Below are positions 6,691 to 9,069 of a stretch of DNA of 9,069 nucleotides, piece after piece. How positions within the stretch are numbered: position 1 is the first letter of the stretch; each line of letters begins with the position of its first letter. The notes under the pieces are model-generated. The model had not been told where the DNA came from. It ran no database searches and was given only the letters and a program-made list of their open reading frames with translations. Origin of the DNA: Bacteroidales bacterium UBA4353 (GTDB lineage: Bacteria > Bacteroidota > Bacteroidia > Bacteroidales > Paludibacteraceae); assembly GCA_002394025.1 (NCBI GenBank), contig DGSV01000067.1, positions 1 through 9,069 of the forward strand, written 5' to 3'. The position numbers and the translations under genes are program-made.

Positions 6691-7674
6691 TTATTTCACG
6701 CGTCTGCCGGTAGAGTCGTATTTAGTACCGTTAGGGAGGATTATATAGAGTTTTCCATCTTCAATAACCTTCTTGACGGCAGTTTTTTGTTGTTGATATT
6801 GGATTTCGTCCAACGCTGTAGGTTCCGAATAGCCTTTTGCCAATCTCACAGAAAGACTATAGTTTCGTTGTGTAGAATATAAATTTTCTGACCCCCACTG
6901 AAAAAAGATTCTATATGCATTATTTCCGTAGGAATCCGATAACCAGTAGTTTCCTATGCTACTAAGTGAACCCGAAGGAAAGAATACAGCTCCTGATTCT
7001 TCAAGTTTTTCCCATTGTTGATATGTATATGTGGCACCTGAACTATGTGAAAAAGTTATACCTTGTGGTGCTGTCCAATCATCGGGCAGAATCATATAGC
7101 CAAGAATGCCTTGTATCGTCACAGGTCCATGTAGAGAAGAGGCATTGGGTCTGTCGAAAACAATATATATCCATTCATCTACCTGGAGTGTTCTCCAAGT
7201 TCCCGGTTCGTCATCACCAATCTGATTATACACACCCCAATCGGCATAAGCGTAAGCACCGTAGAGATTATTATTGGACTTTTCCCCAAGAAAATAACTA
7301 TTATTGTTCCCGCTTCTAATCCACGGTTCGCCATTGCTGGCATTCCAACCGCTTGTACCCCAGTTGAAATGATCTATCCAACCATCGTATGTAGATGATG
7401 CGAGAGTGTTGTTGCATTTGACATCATTCCAATAAACATTTCCCATGTCAGCGTTTCCCACGTAATCGTATTGGTGTTCAGCGAAACGGAATGTTCCTTG
7501 TTTTGTTGTGCCGTCCGCGCAGGCGTGTGTGCCAAGAGCCGCGTTATACTGCAGGTTCCCCGGCGCGAACATGATTTGGTCGCCATTACTATTAATCGTG
7601 AAAGGTCCGCATTTTTGCGCATTGCATAGTAGCGCAAACAAAGTGCTCAAGAACGTGAGGGTGATGGTTCTCAT
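6691..7674 (-). CDS. Exported Bacteroidales protein of unknown function, weakly Fib_succ_major/FGE-like, with short C-terminal tail
   Basis: The 327-residue protein has a Sec signal peptide with probable cleavage after Ala19 (LLCNA-Q). The mature part is rich in Trp, Tyr, Asn and Gly, as in secreted surface proteins of gut Bacteroidales. Recognisable blocks in order are FAPGNLQY (36-43), FRFAEHQYDYVG (62-73), GWIDHFNWGTSGW (98-110), WRTLQVDEW (160-168), LPDDW (196-200), GAVFFPSG (228-235), YWLSDSY (243-249) and SVRLAKG (285-291). The last four resemble the Fibrobacter succinogenes paralogous domain and formylglycine-generating-enzyme-like folds, but no catalytic function can be assigned. The tail (about 301-327, KKVIEDGKLYII...YDSTGRRVK) looks like a shortened sorting-type C-terminus. 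The gene begins 15 bp after the argS stop with no TAnnTTTG box in between, so read-through from argS is likely. It is convergent with the STAS gene. The coding frame is certain; function is not. Confidence 0.8.
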   Translation of the reverse strand: MRTITLTFLSTLFALLCNAQKCGPFTINSNGDQIMFAPGNLQYNAALGTHACADGTTKQGTFRFAEHQYDYVGNADMGNVYWNDVKCNNTLASSTYDGWIDHFNWGTSGWNASNGEPWIRSGNNNSYFLGEKSNNNLYGAYAYADWGVYNQIGDDEPGTWRTLQVDEWIYIVFDRPNASSLHGPVTIQGILGYMILPDDWTAPQGITFSHSSGATYTYQQWEKLEESGAVFFPSGSLSSIGNYWLSDSYGNNAYRIFFQWGSENLYSTQRNYSLSVRLAKGYSEPTALDEIQYQQQKTAVKKVIEDGKLYIILPNGTKYDSTGRRVK

Positions 7675-7689
7675 GATTGTTGATATTTA

Positions 7690-9069
7690 TTACATTCTTT
7701 CTGGTGCTTCGATGCCGAGCAGGTTGAGGGCGTCGGCTATGATGTTTGCTGTGCAGCGCGAGAGCAGCAGTCGCATGGCTTTGATGTTGCTGTCAGGTTC
7801 GTTGAGTACGCTATAGTCGTGGTAGAATTGGTTATATTCCTTGACGAGGTCATAGACGTAGTTGGCAATCTGTGCCGGACTGAAGTCTTTTCCGGCTTGC
7901 TCGATAACAGAAGGGTAGGTGGTGAGCAGTTGTATCAGCGCTTGCTCTTTGTCGTTGATAGTGGCGTGTTTTGCGGCTTCAAGGTCCACGTCTCCGGCTT
8001 TGCGCAGTATTGACTTGATACGTGCATAGGTGTATTGCACGAAAGGTCCTGTATTTCCGTTGAAGTCAATTGATTTTTCGGGGTCGAAGAGCATATTTTT
8101 TTTTGGATCGACCTTGAGAATGAAGTATTTGAGAGCTCCGAGACCTACTCTCCGTGCTATTTCGTTGGCTTCGTCGTCGGTGATATCGGTGAGTTTCTCA
8201 ACCTTATCGGCGCTGACGTTTTTCGCGTCTTCAATCATTTTTGCCATAAGATCGTCGGCATCAACTACTGTTCCCTCGCGGCTTTTCATTTTGCCGTTGG
8301 GTAGTTCCACCATTCCGTAAGAGAAGTGTACAATGTCCTTGCCCCATGGCAGCCCGAGGCGGTCGAGCAGTATGCTGAGAACTTGGAAATGATAGTCCTG
8401 TTCATTGCCTACGACATAAACCATACGGTTGATGGGGTAGTCTTGGTAGCGTAGGCATGCTGTTCCTATGTCTTGCGTCATATAGACACTTGTACCGTCG
8501 GCTCGCAGCAGCAGTTTTTCATCGAGTCCGTTGGCGGTGAGGTCTGCCCATACCGAACCATCGTCACGACGGTAGAAGAGTCCCTTGGCGAGTCCTTCTT
8601 CCACCTTTTGTTTGCCTACGAGGTATGTGTCCGACTCGTAGTATATCTTGTCGAATCCGACGCCCATGGTGCGGTATGTTTCGTCAAAACCGGCATATAC
8701 CCAATCGTTCATTGTTCGCCAAAGGCTGCGTATTTCTTTGTCACCTTGTTCCCACTTTACGAGCATATCATGAGCCTCTTTCATCAGGGGACTTTCTTTT
8801 TCCGCGCGTTCTTTAGCAGCGTCTTGTTGCATACCCTCAGCCTCAAAGCGTGATTGCAATTCACGAACTTCGGCGCGGTAATGCTTATCAAATTCCACGT
8901 AGTAGTCTCCAATGAGGTGGTCTCCTTTTTTTCCGGTGCTTTGAGGTGTAGCTCCGTTGCCCCATTTGAGCCATGCGAGCATGGATTTGCAGATAGGAAT
9001 ACCGCGGTCGTTGACGATATTGGTCTTCACCACTTTCCATCCGTTCGCCTCTTGGATTTTAGCAATCGA
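7690..9069 (-). CDS. argS: Arginyl-tRNA synthetase, C-terminal 459 residues (N-terminus beyond right edge)
   Basis: The class I synthetase charges tRNA-Arg with arginine using ATP in the cytoplasm. The reading frame continues without a start to base 9069; its first residues are SIAKIQEANGWKVVKTNIVN, so a GTG at 9033 is internal and not the true start. The part present includes VKTNIVNDRGIPICKSMLAW of the catalytic fold, YMTQDIGTA and VYVVGNEQDYHFQVL, the KMSKS-type loop as GKMKSREGTVVDADDL, FNGNTGPFVQYTYARI, and the DALR anticodon-binding domain ending LLGIEAPERM, the standard C-terminus. The HIGH motif should lie in the missing 120-150 residues, since the family averages 550-600. The small exported-protein gene follows after 15 bp and is probably in the same transcript. 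Nothing looks broken. Confidence 0.97.
   Translation of the reverse strand, partial: SIAKIQEANGWKVVKTNIVNDRGIPICKSMLAWLKWGNGATPQSTGKKGDHLIGDYYVEFDKHYRAEVRELQSRFEAEGMQQDAAKERAEKESPLMKEAHDMLVKWEQGDKEIRSLWRTMNDWVYAGFDETYRTMGVGFDKIYYESDTYLVGKQKVEEGLAKGLFYRRDDGSVWADLTANGLDEKLLLRADGTSVYMTQDIGTACLRYQDYPINRMVYVVGNEQDYHFQVLSILLDRLGLPWGKDIVHFSYGMVELPNGKMKSREGTVVDADDLMAKMIEDAKNVSADKVEKLTDITDDEANEIARRVGLGALKYFILKVDPKKNMLFDPEKSIDFNGNTGPFVQYTYARIKSILRKAGDVDLEAAKHATINDKEQALIQLLTTYPSVIEQAGKDFSPAQIANYVYDLVKEYNQFYHDYSVLNEPDSNIKAMRLLLSRCTANIIADALNLLGIEAPERM

Noticed and set aside
7819..8853. Plus-strand open frames opposite argS.
   Set aside because: They are mirror frames of a strongly conserved synthetase with no start context or recognisable product.

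Overview
The window looks like chromosomal DNA from a gut-type member of the Bacteroidales (Bacteroidota), possibly Muribaculaceae or a Prevotella-like lineage. Three things point there: two promoters of the Bacteroidota TTTG / TAnnTTTG type, the absence of clear Shine-Dalgarno sequences, and a secreted enzyme with a C-terminal tail like type IX secretion (T9SS) sorting domains. The small exported protein FAPGNLQY...SVRLAKG belongs to a type I associate with these bacteria. The genus cannot be fixed from sequence alone.

Layout from left to right. Positions 1-761 (minus) hold the N-terminal 253 residues of a MATE-family multidrug/cation efflux pump that runs off the left edge. A 211-bp divergent intergenic region follows. 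It carries a near-perfect Bacteroidota promoter for the rightward genes, with a T9 tract and two copies of the palindrome CTAATTAG around the promoter. Next come a VanX/DdpX-type D-Ala-D-Ala dipeptidase lipoprotein (973-1740, plus) and, 35 bp later, a very large secreted GH81 endo-beta-1,3-glucanase (1776-5792, plus). The glucanase has two F5/8C (CBM32-like) domains, two Ig-like segments and a T9SS-like tail. After a 168-bp gap with its own promoter come an RsbW/SpoIIAB-like ATP-binding protein (5961-6371, plus) and an RsbV/SpoIIAA-like STAS protein (6386-6688, plus), an apparent two-gene partner-switching module. Two bases beyond the STAS stop, and convergent with it, ends an exported Bacteroidales protein of unknown function (6691-7674, minus). 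It lies 15 bp downstream of the partial arginyl-tRNA synthetase gene argS (7690-9069, minus), which runs off the right edge.

How the genes fit together: the dipeptidase and GH81 enzyme may share one promoter and both act outside the cytoplasm, on D-Ala-D-Ala peptides and beta-1,3-glucan respectively, so a nutrient-scavenging role is plausible but inferred. The anti-sigma/STAS pair is a regulatory cassette with no sigma factor or PP2C phosphatase beside it, so its target is unknown. The exported protein is probably read through from argS because no promoter is visible in the 15-bp gap. I saw no tRNA, rRNA, CRISPR array, insertion sequence, or convincing intrinsic terminator. All intergenic gaps are under 300 bp. 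No clearly new system is evident; the orphan partner-switch pair and the structure of the 913-960 promoter region are the items most worth following up.
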